From NCBI GenBank assembly GCA_039934875.1, contig JBDTLH010000138.1, forward strand, positions 1 to 5,748: a DNA stretch of 5,748 bases, written 5' to 3'. This DNA comes from JBDTLH01 sp039934875 (GTDB lineage Bacteria > Acidobacteriota > Terriglobia > Terriglobales > Acidobacteriaceae). Below are positions 1 through 5,748 of this stretch, piece after piece (positions within the stretch are counted from its first letter, which is position 1; the number at the start of each line of letters is the position of its first letter). Made by a program: the position numbers and the translations under genes. The notes beneath the pieces were generated by a model. That model saw only the letters and a program-made list of their open reading frames with translations, made no database searches and was not told where the DNA came from.

Positions 1-1559
1 AATACGAGGCGCACCATCATGTGCGCATCAAGGATTCGGCGCTGGTGGCGGCGGCGACCTTGTCGCATCGTTATATCAGCGACCGTTTTCTTCCCGACCA
101 GGCAATTGATTTGATGGATGAGGCGGCGGCGGCGCTGGCGATCCAGATCGGGTCGGTGCCGGTGGAGATTGATGATCTGGAGCGGCGGCGGACGCAACTG
201 GAGATCGAGAAGCAGGCGTTGAAGCGGGAGAAGGACGCGAATTCCAAAGAGCGTTTGCAGGTTGTGGAGCGCGAGCTGGCGGAGTTGGGCGAGCAGGTGA
301 ACTCGCTGCGGGCGCGCTGGGAGGAGGAGAAGAGCAGCATCACCCGGCTCAGCGATTTTAAGCAAAAGGTAGAGGCGCTGCGCTTTGAGATGGAGACAGC
401 GACACGCAAGGGCGATCTGGAGAGGGCGGCGCAGATCCAGTATGGCGAGTTGCCGCAGGCGGAGCGCGAGTTAGCAAAGCTGAACGCGAACCTCGATAAG
501 AGCACGGAGAAGGCGCGCATGTTGAAAGAAGAGGTGGATGAAGAAGACATTGCGAAGATCGTCTCCAAGTGGACCGGCATTCCTGTCAGCAAGATGCTGG
601 AGGGCGAGGTGAAGAAGCTGGTGGAGATGGAGCCGCGGCTGCGCGAGCGGGTGATTGGGCAAGACCATGCGCTGGCTCAGGTGGCGAACGCGATCCGGCG
701 TTCGCGGGCGGGGTTGAGCGATCCGAAAAAGCCGATTGGGAGCTTCATCTTTCTCGGTCCGACGGGCGTGGGCAAAACGGAGCTGGCGCGGGCCTTGGCC
801 GAATTTCTCTTTGCTGATGAGCAGGCGATGGTGCGCATTGATATGTCTGAGTACATGGAGAGACATGCGGTGGCGCGATTGATTGGCGCGCCTCCGGGAT
901 ATATCGGCTTCGATGAGGGCGGCCAGTTGACGGAGGCGGTGCGGCGGCATCCTTATGCGGTGATCCTGTTTGATGAGATCGAGAAGGCGCATCCGGATGT
1001 GTTCAATATCATGCTGCAGATCCTCGATGACGGGAGGTTGACCGATTCGAAGGGGCGCACGGTGGATTTCAAGAACACGGTAATCATCATGACCTCGAAC
1101 CTGGGCGCGCAGTTTTTGACGGAAGCGGCGGGCGAGGGGGAACTTGCGTGGCAGCAGGCGCAGGAGCAGGTGATGGCGCTGGTGCGGGAGCACTTCCGTC
1201 CGGAGTTTTTGAACCGGGTGGATGAGATCATCATGTTCAATCCGCTGGCGACGGAGCAGTTGCTGAAGATCGTGGATATTCAATTAAGGGATGTGGAGCG
1301 GCAACTCGCCGACCGCAAGATCACGATCACGGTTTCGGACGATGCGAAGCAGATGCTGTTCGCGGATGATTTAAACCGCGCGTACGGAGCGCGCCCCTTG
1401 AAGCGGGCGATTCAGCGATTGATACAGAACCCGCTGGCGATGAAGATCCTCGACGGCGAGGTGCTGCACGGGGACCATGTGATGGTGGATATGGGGAGGG
1501 GAAGTGAGCTGGAGTTCAGGGTCAGCCGACAGGAATCAGTGGTCGGCAGCCAGAGTTAG
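1..1559 (+). CDS. clpB: ATP-dependent chaperone ClpB, C-terminal part (5' end outside window)
   Basis: ClpB is a hexameric cytosolic AAA+ disaggregase that threads aggregated proteins through its pore together with the DnaK system. The reading frame is open to the left edge (first full codon at base 3), so the GTG at 21 is internal; roughly 360 N-terminal residues are missing, judged against E. coli ClpB. Numbering from that GTG codon: residues 1-45 are the end of NBD1 (RFLPDQAIDLMDEAAA), about 50-175 the charged coiled-coil middle domain typical of ClpB rather than ClpA or ClpC, then the KWTGIPVSKM linker. NBD2 has Walker A GPTGVGKT (246-253), Walker B ILFDE (acidic pair 318-319), the pore loop GAPPGYIGFDEGG, FRPEFLNRVDEI with the arginine finger, and sensor-2 GAR (456-458). 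The tail after the conserved core runs about 14 residues longer than in E. coli and ends in a polar, non-conserved stretch. No heat-shock element can be seen because the promoter lies outside the window. Family assignment is very secure. Confidence 0.97.
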   Translation, partial: YEAHHHVRIKDSALVAAATLSHRYISDRFLPDQAIDLMDEAAAALAIQIGSVPVEIDDLERRRTQLEIEKQALKREKDANSKERLQVVERELAELGEQVNSLRARWEEEKSSITRLSDFKQKVEALRFEMETATRKGDLERAAQIQYGELPQAERELAKLNANLDKSTEKARMLKEEVDEEDIAKIVSKWTGIPVSKMLEGEVKKLVEMEPRLRERVIGQDHALAQVANAIRRSRAGLSDPKKPIGSFIFLGPTGVGKTELARALAEFLFADEQAMVRIDMSEYMERHAVARLIGAPPGYIGFDEGGQLTEAVRRHPYAVILFDEIEKAHPDVFNIMLQILDDGRLTDSKGRTVDFKNTVIIMTSNLGAQFLTEAAGEGELAWQQAQEQVMALVREHFRPEFLNRVDEIIMFNPLATEQLLKIVDIQLRDVERQLADRKITITVSDDAKQMLFADDLNRAYGARPLKRAIQRLIQNPLAMKILDGEVLHGDHVMVDMGRGSELEFRVSRQESVVGSQS

Positions 1560-1663
1560 GCAATGACCAGTGAGTTTGGAGGACCAGGGAACCATGTGAA
1601 TCCGGAGCTTGCCGGTGTAGCTCCAGCACGGCCTTCTCTGGCTTCCATCCGCCGCGCTCTTCT

Positions 1664-1690
1664 GTTACGCTTCAAGGGTTACGCTTCAAG
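1664..1690 (+). repeat. Two 13-bp direct repeats, 14-bp period, before the BlaI-like gene
   Basis: GTTACGCTTCAAG occurs at 1664-1676 and again at 1678-1690, separated by one G. The second copy ends 13 bases before the preferred ATG of the BlaI-like gene. The 14-bp period is not a multiple of three, which argues against a conserved coding origin. The place is right for an autoregulatory operator, since BlaI/MecI repressors bind near their own promoters. However, it does not resemble the classical staphylococcal TACA-NN-TGTA dyad, and each copy is only a weak quasi-palindrome (CTT-C-AAG). The repeat is directly visible; the operator role is inference. Confidence 0.5.
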
Positions 1691-1703
1691 CCGTACTGTG
1701 ACG

Positions 1704-2141
1704 ATGATGAGATTCTTTAACTATCAAGACGCGGGTCTCGGCCCTCTAGAACGTGAGGTCATGGAGGTGCTTTGGACTGATGGCGAGGGGTGCGTGAAGG
1801 ACGTTGCCCAAAGGCTGGCGCGTCCGCTTGCCTATACCACGGTGATGACGACCATGGACCGGCTTTTCAAGAAGGGCTTGCTGCGGCGCAAGAAATTTGA
1901 ACGCGCTTTTCTCTATGCTTCGAAGCTAACGCGGGCGCAATGGGAGAGTGAGCGGGCCGGCGGGGTGTTCGCCGAATTTCTGGCGGCGTCCTCGAGCGAG
2001 CTGCTGCTGTCGAGCCTGGTGGATGCCGTGGGCCAGCATGATCCCCTGCTGCTCGAGGAGCTGGAAAATAAGGTGCGGGCGAAACGCGCAGTTCTCAGCT
2101 TGCAGCAAACGTCTGCGGACGCGAAAGGAGGCAAGCGATGA
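1704..2141 (+). CDS. BlaI/MecI/CopY-family winged-helix transcriptional repressor
   Basis: This is a cytosolic DNA-binding repressor of the BlaI/MecI/CopY family. From the second ATG (1707) it is 144 residues. LGPLEREVMEVLW (11-23) is the family's opening helix, about 29-57 holds the helix-turn-helix with recognition segment AYTTVMTTMDRLFKKGLL, 58-71 the wing (RRKKFERAFLYA), and about 73-130 the helical dimerisation part. The length fits the family (staphylococcal BlaI is about 126). The frame opens at ATG 1563, but that would add 47 residues of low-complexity, unconserved sequence before the domain and would read through the direct repeats. ATG 1704 or 1707 is therefore preferred, although neither has a clear Shine-Dalgarno. 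GTG 1596, with GGAGG at 1578-1582, is another option at long spacing. The gene overlaps the M56 peptidase by 4 bp (ATGA), so the two are co-translated. In known pairs the peptidase triggers removal of BlaI from DNA. The regulated target is unknown. Family assignment is firm; the start is not. Confidence 0.88.
   Translation: MMRFFNYQDAGLGPLEREVMEVLWTDGEGCVKDVAQRLARPLAYTTVMTTMDRLFKKGLLRRKKFERAFLYASKLTRAQWESERAGGVFAEFLAASSSELLLSSLVDAVGQHDPLLLEELENKVRAKRAVLSLQQTSADAKGGKR
2124..2131 (+). promoter_or_regulatory. Strong Shine-Dalgarno for the M56 peptidase gene
   Basis: AAAGGAGG lies inside the last codons of the BlaI-like gene, 6 nt before ATG 2138. It fixes the start of the peptidase gene. Together with the ATGA stop/start overlap it indicates coupled translation of the two proteins. 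Confidence 0.85.
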
Positions 2142-3118
2142 ACGCTTCTTACCTGACGCGGCTCTTTTGTCTTTCGCTTACCTGCTTTTTTCTGATTGAC
2201 CTTGCGCTAAGCGCGGTGGTGAGGCTTGCGCTGCCCGGCATTCTGGCTTTTGCCGGCCAGCTTCGCGCTCGCAATGCCGCTCGCCTGCTGTTCACGGTGC
2301 GCATACTTCCGGCGGCTGGATCTCTGCTGTTGCTGCTTGCGCTGTGTGTTCCCAGTTATCTATGGCTGGAGCCGCAGGCTGGAACGGAGCGGCTCACGTT
2401 ATTTTGTCTGCTGACGGCGGCGCTCTCCGCCGGATTGTGGGCGATATCACTGGAGCGGGCGGCGGCGGTGCTGTTGCGCTCCGCCCGTTATCTTCGCCTT
2501 TACGGCGCAGCCCCGGCCGGCGGGACGAACCCAGATTTTCTAGTGATAGAGAGCGCAGCTCCAGTGCTGGCGTTGGCAGGTGTGTTGCGACCGAGGCTGC
2601 TGGTCTCCCGCTCTGTCCTGGAAGCGCTCTCCGCGGAGGAGCTGGAAGCCGCGCTGGGACATGAGAAGGCACACCGCAATGCCTGGGACAACTTGAAGCG
2701 GCTGGTGCTGCTGCTCTCGCCGACTGCGCTGCCGCGTTCGCAGGGTTTCGCAATTCTAGAGCGCCATCTGGCGCGTTATACGGAATGGGCGGCGGATGAT
2801 GATGCAACCGGAGGCAATCCGCAGCGCTCCGTCTCGCTGGCGGATGCATTGCTGCGGGTTTCACGCTTGAGAGTGGATTTTCAGGCCGCGGCTGCGCAAC
2901 CCGAGCTTCTGGTCTCGTCTTTGGTGGCGGACGATTGCGCACTCTCCGCGCGAGTAGAGCGTCTGCTCAACCTTCCAACCCCGACCGAGGCGCTGCCCAA
3001 CCGGCTTACTGCCTCGATCGCGCTGGGCATCGGAGTTTCGTGCTTCACTGCCCTGGTGGTCAGCCTGCCTGCAACGCTAGGTTATGTTCACGCGCTGCTG
3101 GAGCGGTTGCTGGGGTAG
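2138..3118 (+). CDS. M56 (BlaR1-type) integral membrane metallopeptidase without a sensor domain
   Basis: A 326-residue inner-membrane zinc peptidase, predicted partner of the BlaI-like repressor. Hydrophobic segments lie at about 6-36, 54-76 and 86-112. A cytoplasmic metallopeptidase part follows: HEKAH at 175-179 (zinc ligands H175 and H179, catalytic E176) in the context LGHEKAHRNAWDNLKRL, and TEWAADDDA, where E216 is the likely third zinc ligand. A last hydrophobic segment spans about 290-315. Only about ten residues follow it, so the extracytoplasmic penicillin-binding domain that BlaR1 and MecR1 carry after their last membrane helix is absent (those proteins are near 585-600 residues). 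Family knowledge: BlaR1 senses a beta-lactam, activates its peptidase and inactivates BlaI. Here the ligand is unknown; the signal might enter through the membrane segments or a partner protein. Start supported by AAAGGAGG 6 nt upstream and the 4-bp overlap. No intrinsic terminator follows. Family call is strong; membrane topology was judged by eye. Confidence 0.88.
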   Translation: MNASYLTRLFCLSLTCFFLIDLALSAVVRLALPGILAFAGQLRARNAARLLFTVRILPAAGSLLLLLALCVPSYLWLEPQAGTERLTLFCLLTAALSAGLWAISLERAAAVLLRSARYLRLYGAAPAGGTNPDFLVIESAAPVLALAGVLRPRLLVSRSVLEALSAEELEAALGHEKAHRNAWDNLKRLVLLLSPTALPRSQGFAILERHLARYTEWAADDDATGGNPQRSVSLADALLRVSRLRVDFQAAAAQPELLVSSLVADDCALSARVERLLNLPTPTEALPNRLTASIALGIGVSCFTALVVSLPATLGYVHALLERLLG

Positions 3119-3120
3119 GG

Positions 3121-3141
3121 AGTTGTCCGTTGTCAGTTGTC
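3121..3141 (+). repeat. Three tandem heptamers, (A/C)GTTGTC
   Basis: Units AGTTGTC, CGTTGTC and AGTTGTC follow one another without a gap, starting 2 bases after the peptidase stop codon. Only the first base varies. The array resembles the short tandemly repeated heptamers known from cyanobacterial intergenic regions; I believe similar degenerate heptamers occur between genes in Acidobacteriota, but could not check this. No coding or terminator role is visible. Confidence 0.6.
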
Positions 3142-3164
3142 GTCGAGACGCTAGACCATTTTTT

Positions 3165-3187
3165 CTCAGCGCTGAGCGCTTACTGCT
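3165..3187 (+). repeat. 12-bp perfect palindrome merging into a second degenerate heptamer block
   Basis: CTCAGCGCTGAG (3165-3176) is a perfect 12-bp palindrome. Read from 3167, the region is also a heptamer series: CAGCGCT, GAGCGCT, TACTGCT. A run of six T's lies just before the palindrome rather than after it on the plus strand, and no T-run follows it on the minus strand either. It therefore does not fit an intrinsic terminator for either of the two convergent genes. It is out of phase with the heptamers at 3121-3141. Confidence 0.45.
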
Positions 3188-3198
3188 TGCTGCCGACG

Positions 3199-5157
3199 CT
3201 ACTCCTTCGGCATCACTCCTACCTGCACCCCCGATGCTTCACTGGGGGAATGATAGACCCGCTCCGTGGCCTTTACGAAATCGGCTTTGGTCGCTTTTGC
3301 GGTGTCCACGAAGGTCTGCGGATTCATGTCGATCAAGGGAAACCATGAGCTTTGTATCTGGATCATGATGCGGTGGCCTCGGCGAAAGGTGTGGTTCACG
3401 TCCTGCATCTGGTAGTTAACTGCGGTGACCTGATTGGGGACCATGGCTTCGGGCTTGTCCCAGCTTTTGGAGTTACGGAATTTCGCACGCATGGGCTCGC
3501 CGCGAACCAACATCTGATAACCGCCCATCTTCTCGACCGGCATGGGTACATCTTTCGGTGGAGTTGCGTTCGGCGGACGCGGTGCACCCGCATCATAATC
3601 GTCGGGATAGACATCAATCAGCTTCACCACGTAATCCGAATCGGTGCCGCTGGTAGAGACCCGCAGTTGCGGCGCGATCGGCCCAGAAATGGTGACATCC
3701 TCGGCCAGCGGCTCCGTCTGATAGGTGAGCACGTCTGGACGCTTGGCGGCAAAGCGCTGGTCGCTCAGCATATATTCCTGCGGCACTCCGGTCGCTGCAT
3801 ATCCGATAAACGGCACCGGCTTTTTAGGGTCGCTCACATACTCGTCGAATTCCGCTTCTTTGTCTCCCGGCGACGGAGGCTCGAACGAGAGCTTCCCTCC
3901 CGCATGAACATACAGTGTCTTTCGCCGTACCTGCTGGGGAGGCCACGCGTCATACTGCTTCCACACGTTGCTGCCGGTCTCAAAGACGTATGCCTCGGGC
4001 AGCTTGGCGTCTCCGTTGCCCTTCAGATACTGTTCGAAGAAGGGAAAGATGATGTGCTCGCGCCAGAATTCTCCGGTCGCGGAGTTGAATTGCACGCGAC
4101 CCAGCGATTCGCCCTGATAGCGCGCCCATCCGCCATGCACCCAGGGCCCTACGACGAGCGCATTGAAGATGCCGGGGTTGTTCTTCTCGATGGCGTGATA
4201 GGTGCGAAAGGGCCCCCACAGATCTTCCGCATCGAACCATCCGCCCACGGTCAGCACGGCGCACTTGATTCCTTTCATGTGTTGCGAAAGATCACGCGGC
4301 TTCCAGTATGCGTCCTCGGTGTTGTGGTTCATCTGGTCATCAAAGAGGGGGTTCTTAATGCCCGCCGCGATGCTGGTCAGGTCTGGCCCGTGTTCAAGAA
4401 AATATTCGTAGCCGTCGCCCACTCCGTATTGGAAGTTTCGTCCCGCGCTGACCACCGGCGGCAGCTCGAGATCGGTGGCGCGGGGACGGAAGATAGAGTA
4501 AAAATCGAAGTTCGCCGCCAGCATGAACGCGCCGCCGTGATATCCATCATCGCCCTCGAACAAATTTGTCATCGGGGCTTCGGGCGAAGCCGCCTTGATG
4601 GCGGGATGAGAATTGATGATGGAAGCCGAGGTGAAGAAGCCCGGATAGGATATTCCCCAAATTCCCACTTTGCCATTGTTGTTGGGCACGTGCTTCAATA
4701 GCCACTCGACGGTGTCGTAGGTGTCAGTGCTTTCGTCAGTGGCGCCGGCTTTGGGAGGGTCAACGGAGGGGCGCATCTCGATGAACCGGCCCTCCGATTG
4801 ATAGCGCCCGCGCACATCCTGAAAGACGAAGACGTATCCCGCACGCTCGGAGGAGATCGAAGGACCGAGACGCTCGCGATAGTGGTCTTCGCCATACGGG
4901 CCCACGCTGTACGGCGTGCGCTGCATCAGGAATGGATAAGGGCGAGAGGTATCCTTGGGCACATAAACGGAGGTGAAGAGGTGTACGCCGTCGCGCATGG
5001 GGATGCGGAATTCGTATTTCGTGTAATGTGCCTTAACGTCGAACGGCTCTGCCTTCTCTTCTTTTTGCTGCGCGAGCAGGGGCAGGGTTGAGCTGGAGAT
5101 AAAAATCGGAGACAGCGCAAGCAGCAGAACGGCGAGGCGGGGAAGAAAGCGTTTCAT
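3199..5157 (-). CDS. Secreted CocE/NonD-family serine hydrolase, probable alpha-amino acid ester hydrolase
   Basis: A 652-residue exported hydrolase. The N-terminus is a signal peptide (MKRFLPR, then a hydrophobic core at 8-20, possible cleavage after A29), so it acts outside the cytoplasm. An alpha/beta-hydrolase domain (about 45-380, interrupted by a helical cap) carries the triad S170 in GISYPG, D309 in GGWFDAEDLW and H341 in GPWVHGG; Y171 is placed to help form the oxyanion hole. A C-terminal jelly-roll typical of X-Pro dipeptidyl-peptidase/CocE proteins covers about 415-650. From memory of the Xanthomonas citri enzyme (S174, D307, H340), its substrate-ammonium-binding carboxylates D208, E309 and D310 correspond to D204, E311 and D312 here, with identical offsets from S and D. 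This favours an alpha-amino acid ester hydrolase, a group that acylates or hydrolyses amino esters and alpha-amino beta-lactams. A cocaine-esterase-like or glutaryl-7-ACA-acylase-like activity remains possible. Start: AGGAG 5 nt before ATG. Convergent with the BlaI/M56 pair, divergent from the next gene. Superfamily is certain; subfamily is probable. Confidence 0.93.
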   Translation of the reverse strand: MKRFLPRLAVLLLALSPIFISSSTLPLLAQQKEEKAEPFDVKAHYTKYEFRIPMRDGVHLFTSVYVPKDTSRPYPFLMQRTPYSVGPYGEDHYRERLGPSISSERAGYVFVFQDVRGRYQSEGRFIEMRPSVDPPKAGATDESTDTYDTVEWLLKHVPNNNGKVGIWGISYPGFFTSASIINSHPAIKAASPEAPMTNLFEGDDGYHGGAFMLAANFDFYSIFRPRATDLELPPVVSAGRNFQYGVGDGYEYFLEHGPDLTSIAAGIKNPLFDDQMNHNTEDAYWKPRDLSQHMKGIKCAVLTVGGWFDAEDLWGPFRTYHAIEKNNPGIFNALVVGPWVHGGWARYQGESLGRVQFNSATGEFWREHIIFPFFEQYLKGNGDAKLPEAYVFETGSNVWKQYDAWPPQQVRRKTLYVHAGGKLSFEPPSPGDKEAEFDEYVSDPKKPVPFIGYAATGVPQEYMLSDQRFAAKRPDVLTYQTEPLAEDVTISGPIAPQLRVSTSGTDSDYVVKLIDVYPDDYDAGAPRPPNATPPKDVPMPVEKMGGYQMLVRGEPMRAKFRNSKSWDKPEAMVPNQVTAVNYQMQDVNHTFRRGHRIMIQIQSSWFPLIDMNPQTFVDTAKATKADFVKATERVYHSPSEASGVQVGVMPKE

Positions 5158-5162
5158 GAGGG

Positions 5163-5167
5163 CTCCT
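5163..5167 (-). promoter_or_regulatory. Shine-Dalgarno of the secreted hydrolase gene
   Basis: On the minus strand AGGAG stands 5 nt before the ATG at 5157-5155. It supports this start, which also places a complete signal peptide at the protein's N-terminus. Confidence 0.75.
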
Positions 5168-5231
5168 GATGGCGATTAAGAAAATGCGAAATATGTGGAA
5201 GGAGAAAGGTATCGCCTCGCGCCGGCAATCG

Positions 5232-5249
5232 TCAACCGAAGCTGGTTGA
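5232..5249. repeat. Small inverted repeat in the divergent spacer
   Basis: TCAACC (5232-5237) and GGTTGA (5244-5249) are perfect complements around a 6-nt centre. The repeat lies mid-way between two divergent genes, a fitting place for an operator or small hairpin. Six-bp arms can occur by chance, and no regulator is known here. Confidence 0.3.
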
Positions 5250-5262
5250 GTCGGTGACCCGC

Positions 5263-5296
5263 AAGTTCGCGGACGACACGGCGAAAAGTTCGCGAA
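5263..5296. repeat. Repeated AAGTTCGCG sites, one inside a TTCGCGAA palindrome
   Basis: AAGTTCGCG occurs at 5263-5271 and 5286-5294, spaced 23 bp start to start, about two helical turns. The second copy extends into the perfect palindrome TTCGCGAA (5289-5296). The pair sits 22-55 bases before the start of the downstream membrane protein gene, where a regulator might bind. A regulatory role is inference only. No convincing -35/-10 pair was found in the spacer for either direction. Confidence 0.35.
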
Positions 5297-5317
5297 GATT
5301 TCAGGTAATCTGGTGAT

Positions 5318-5748
5318 ATGGGAAAAGCAAAGGGTGTGTGGAACGCCGCTCTTGCCGTGCTGATCGTGTTTGCGGTGAGCGGAGTGCTCGCCGTTCTGCT
5401 CTATAAGGGCATGGGCGGACTAGACCCGTGCCACTCCGTGAACACGCTTATCGTTCCCTCGCCGGACGGCGCCTTCGCCGCGCGCAAAGTGGAGGTCTCC
5501 TGCAAGCAGCCCAAGGGAGCAGAGCATCTGGTGCGCATCGCCATCTCCGAGCGCAATAATAAGACGGGCAAATCACGCCAGTTTGGCAATGTATTCGTTT
5601 GTAGCGGCGTTACCGCCTCCGATTTAGGGATCGAGTGGACCGGTGCGCGCGCGCTTACCGTCGAGTATCCTGAGCAGCGGGTGGGGCCAAAGGAGATCAG
5701 CGCCCAGGAGCCCCACTTCAAGAATGTGGCGATTACTTATAGGAACAA
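5318..5748 (+). CDS. Unrecognised single-pass membrane protein, 3' end outside window
   Basis: The frame is open from ATG 5318 to the right edge: 143 codons with no stop. An in-frame TAA at 5306-5308 rules out any start further upstream. The Shine-Dalgarno is weak (AGG at 5303-5305). The N-terminus is short and basic (MGKAKG), followed by one hydrophobic helix at about residues 8-29 (WNAALAVLIVFAVSG and on), so most of the protein is probably outside the cytoplasm, anchored by its N-terminus. The exported part starts with a cysteine in DPCHS (38), contains SPDGAFAARKVEVSC (Cys 63), a further Cys near 97 in VFVCSG, then LGIEWTGARALTVEY and a terminal KNVAITYRN. The SPDG-(x)n-Cys, W-x-x-x-x-x-L-x-(V/I)-x-Y and V-x-I-x-Y pattern recalls small hypothetical bacterial proteins of the DUF5412 kind. 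That similarity is from memory and tentative. No catalytic motif was seen. It is divergent from the hydrolase and shares its 160-bp upstream spacer. Confidence 0.72.
   Translation, partial: MGKAKGVWNAALAVLIVFAVSGVLAVLLYKGMGGLDPCHSVNTLIVPSPDGAFAARKVEVSCKQPKGAEHLVRIAISERNNKTGKSRQFGNVFVCSGVTASDLGIEWTGARALTVEYPEQRVGPKEISAQEPHFKNVAITYRN

Noticed and set aside
21..23. GTG at base 21 as the start of a short ClpB-like gene
   Set aside because: The frame stays open to the window edge and the codons before it (YEAHHH) continue ClpB homology, so it is an internal codon of a gene cut by the window.
471..1283. 270-codon open frame on the minus strand inside clpB
   Set aside because: Antisense shadow of the strongly conserved NBD2; the product is Arg/His/Leu-rich and has no recognisable motif.
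1604..1624. Inverted repeat GGAGCT / AGCTCC after clpB as a terminator
   Set aside because: Stem of only 6 bp with a 9-nt loop and no T-run after it; too weak to call an intrinsic terminator.
1671..1699. Possible -35 TTCAAG and -10 TACTGT with 17-bp spacing before the BlaI-like gene
   Set aside because: Each hexamer matches the sigma-70 consensus at only about half its positions; it cannot be separated from chance by eye.
3160..3180. T-run plus CTCAGCGCTGAG palindrome as a terminator for one of the convergent genes
   Set aside because: The T-run comes before the stem on the plus strand, and the minus strand has A's after the stem, so neither orientation fits a rho-independent terminator.
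3352..4701. 449-codon open frame on the plus strand opposite the hydrolase gene
   Set aside because: It lies wholly antisense to a gene with a complete catalytic triad, signal peptide and RBS. Its translation is rich in His, Arg and Ile without a recognisable domain, as expected from the complement of GC-biased codons.
5296..5311. AGATT/AATCT mini-hairpin just before the last gene, possibly masking its ribosome binding site
   Set aside because: Only 5-bp AT-rich arms, and the SD itself is weak; not enough to propose RNA control.

Overview
The window reads like a chromosomal segment of a GC-rich Gram-negative-type bacterium, most likely Acidobacteriota. That assignment is inference. It rests on the BlaI/M56 pair, the large secreted CocE-type hydrolase, and the degenerate 7-nt repeats between genes; no rRNA or other marker is present. 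No tRNA, rRNA, CRISPR array, insertion sequence or phage gene was seen.

Layout, left to right. (1) Bases 1-1559, plus strand: the C-terminal ~60% of the disaggregase ClpB, cut by the window edge. It carries the end of NBD1, the coiled-coil middle domain and all of NBD2. (2) Bases 1560-1703: a spacer with a 13-bp direct repeat at 14-bp period, just ahead of the preferred start of the next gene. (3) Bases 1704-2141 and 2138-3118, plus strand: a translationally coupled pair, a BlaI/MecI-type winged-helix repressor and an M56 (BlaR1-type) membrane metallopeptidase that lacks the penicillin-sensing domain. (4) Bases 3119-3198: a short convergent spacer with two blocks of degenerate heptamer repeats. 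(5) Bases 3199-5157, minus strand: a secreted serine hydrolase of the CocE/NonD (X-Pro dipeptidyl-peptidase S15-like) superfamily. Its catalytic triad and acidic cluster match alpha-amino acid ester hydrolases. (6) Bases 5158-5317: a divergent spacer with small inverted and direct repeats. (7) Bases 5318-5748, plus strand: the start of an unrecognised single-pass membrane protein, cut by the right edge.

How the genes may work together: in known systems, BlaR1 proteolysis releases BlaI from DNA. The coupled pair here probably forms such a signalling module, but with an unknown signal because the sensor domain is absent. The neighbouring hydrolase belongs to a group whose characterised members act on alpha-amino acid esters and on beta-lactams bearing an alpha-amino side chain. 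Its position beside a BlaI/M56 pair is therefore suggestive, but the genes are convergent and nothing in the sequence proves a link. ClpB and the last gene have no evident link to the pair.

Most of the window is ordinary. The points most worth a second look are the sensorless M56 pair, the AEH-like acidic cluster, the tandem repeat before the repressor, and the heptamer repeats.
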